Source: Ceriagrion tenellum (taxonomy: Eukaryota; Arthropoda; Insecta; Odonata; Coenagrionidae). From it: a stretch of DNA of 64,000 bases. Below are positions 63,082 to 64,000 of the stretch, in pieces (position 1 is the stretch's first letter; each line of letters begins with the position of its first letter). The notes under the pieces were generated by a model, which searched no databases, was not told the DNA's origin, and was given only the letters and a program-made list of their open reading frames with translations. A program made the translations under genes and the position numbers. The stretch is taken from positions 58,922,964 through 58,986,963 of the forward strand of contig OY720637.1 in the NCBI GenBank assembly GCA_963169105.1, in the 5' to 3' direction.

Positions 63082-63274
63082 AAGACATGACGAAAAAGAA
63101 AAATCTCTTGGTAAATTCCACACTTAAAACTTTTATTACTGACCTAGGTTTCGATTGCCTTGCAATCATTTTCAAAGGTTTGAAGGAAGATTGCAAGGCA
63201 ATCGAAACCTAAGTCAGTAACAAAAGTTTTAAGTGAAGAAATTACTAAGAGATTTTTCTTTTTCATCATGTCTT
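63082..63274. repeat. Foldback element with degenerate hammerhead-like arms
   Basis: Arms 63082-63178 and 63180-63274 with almost no loop. Outer AAGACATGA and its complement. On the minus strand the centre reads TTGAAAA, one base, stem II GATTGC/GCAATC, GAA, palindrome ACCTAGGT (63142-63149), C. Two core bases are changed, so only the architecture matches. Confidence 0.75.
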
Positions 63275-64000
63275 CGGTAACCTTCCACAAAGTTACACCT
63301 TCAACCATTAAGTTCAAAAGTTATAACTTTTATTTGCTAAATTACTCTAACAAACAAATGCTGAACTCATTGTCTGTGAATCAAGCTGATTAAAATGAGT
63401 CCAAACACAAAGTACTTTTGATCATTTCTGACTACTGCCATGTTTGAACGAGTTTTTTTTACAAGTTTTTACCATGCTCTTTGGCTAAAATACGACGGAA
63501 TTGTATAATGGTTGGTCTCAAATCAATCAATAACCACTAAAATAGATAATAAATTTAAAAATATGCCCCATGAATATTAAGGAAAATATATTTGCCAAAA
63601 ATTATTCCACTTACATGAAGGAATGAAAGTGGGGCGACGAAGAGAAAAAGGAAAGGTATTAGGTAAAAATAGGAAAATGTGGGTAAAAGGTTAGCTCGAA
63701 GGAAGATCATTATGGTATACCAAGCGAATGAATGCAATGGAGGTTTGGCAACATAGTTAACTGAAATGCGAAGCGTACACAACTGAGGTCTGAGAGTGAC
63801 TGAGTTTCTGAAAGGCTTGGCTCTGCCTACTGCATCCTGGTTGATTTTCGCGAAGTCACGTACTGTCTTCCCTCACCCCCAGAAAACTTGGGTCTGCCTC
63901 ACAGTCACAAAGATATTTGAAAAGGATTCTAGTATCTACAATCTCTATAGTATATGTTATGCACGATACACACATTATTACACTGGCTCCATAGATGCCA
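63275..64000. other. No recognised feature
   Basis: AT-rich non-coding to the window end; no long frames with motifs. Confidence 0.45.

Overview
This is a eukaryotic, intron-bearing, AT-rich genomic window, most likely from an arthropod (probably an insect). It is dense with decayed non-LTR retrotransposons, DNA-transposon remnants, tRNA-derived SINEs and a Penelope-like retroelement. I cannot name the species. There are no bacterial-type operons, CRISPR arrays or viral genes.

Only one host gene can be built with confidence: a ten-exon gene on the + strand (40736-57552) encoding a 700-residue homologue of KAT14/CSRP2BP (fly Atac2), the GNAT-family acetyltransferase subunit of the ATAC complex. 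Every splice junction is GT-AG and the reading frame is continuous. The protein has an N-terminal PHD-type Cys4-His-Cys3 finger and a C-terminal GNAT domain with an RRAGIA acetyl-CoA motif. A second possible host feature is a CpG-rich block at about 22370-23110 with a good splice donor on the minus strand, which could be the promoter and first exon of a gene leaving the window to the left.

Layout: 1-12 kb, tRNA/SINE pieces and truncated CR1/Jockey-like and RTE-like LINE copies. 12-13.3 kb, a three-unit tandem repeat with a hairpin inserted in unit 1. 13.8-22 kb, RTE pieces, foldback elements, a piggyBac-like MITE, a LINE inserted into a repeat whose empty site is also present, and SINEs. 22.4-25.2 kb, the CpG block and a hAT-like element holding a nested tRNA-like element and an RTE copy. 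25-40 kb, LINE fragments and more MITEs. 40.7-57.6 kb, KAT14, whose introns carry a head-to-head Penelope-like pair, hAT-like MITEs, a tRNA-cored inverted-repeat element and LINE pieces. 58.6-62.6 kb, a hAT element with perfect 8-bp target duplications, broken by a chimeric LINE insertion with a 12-bp target duplication. 63.1 kb, one more foldback.

The most striking signal is a recurring RNA-like module in otherwise unrelated foldback repeats (12.4, 15.7, 20.5, 39.4, 56.9 and, degenerate, 63.1 kb) and just 3' of both Penelope-like coding fragments (44.1 and 45.6 kb). It reads C-T-G-A-N-G-A, one extra base, a stem-loop, G-A-A, a short palindrome starting with A and ending with T, a non-G base, and in the best copies a strand that pairs with the bases before CTGA. 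This matches the hammerhead ribozyme core with a loopless palindromic helix III, as described for small dimer-acting hammerheads of Penelope-like elements. The hairpin at 12.3 kb is bounded by 14-bp direct repeats, suggesting that such hairpins were copied in by target-primed reverse transcription.
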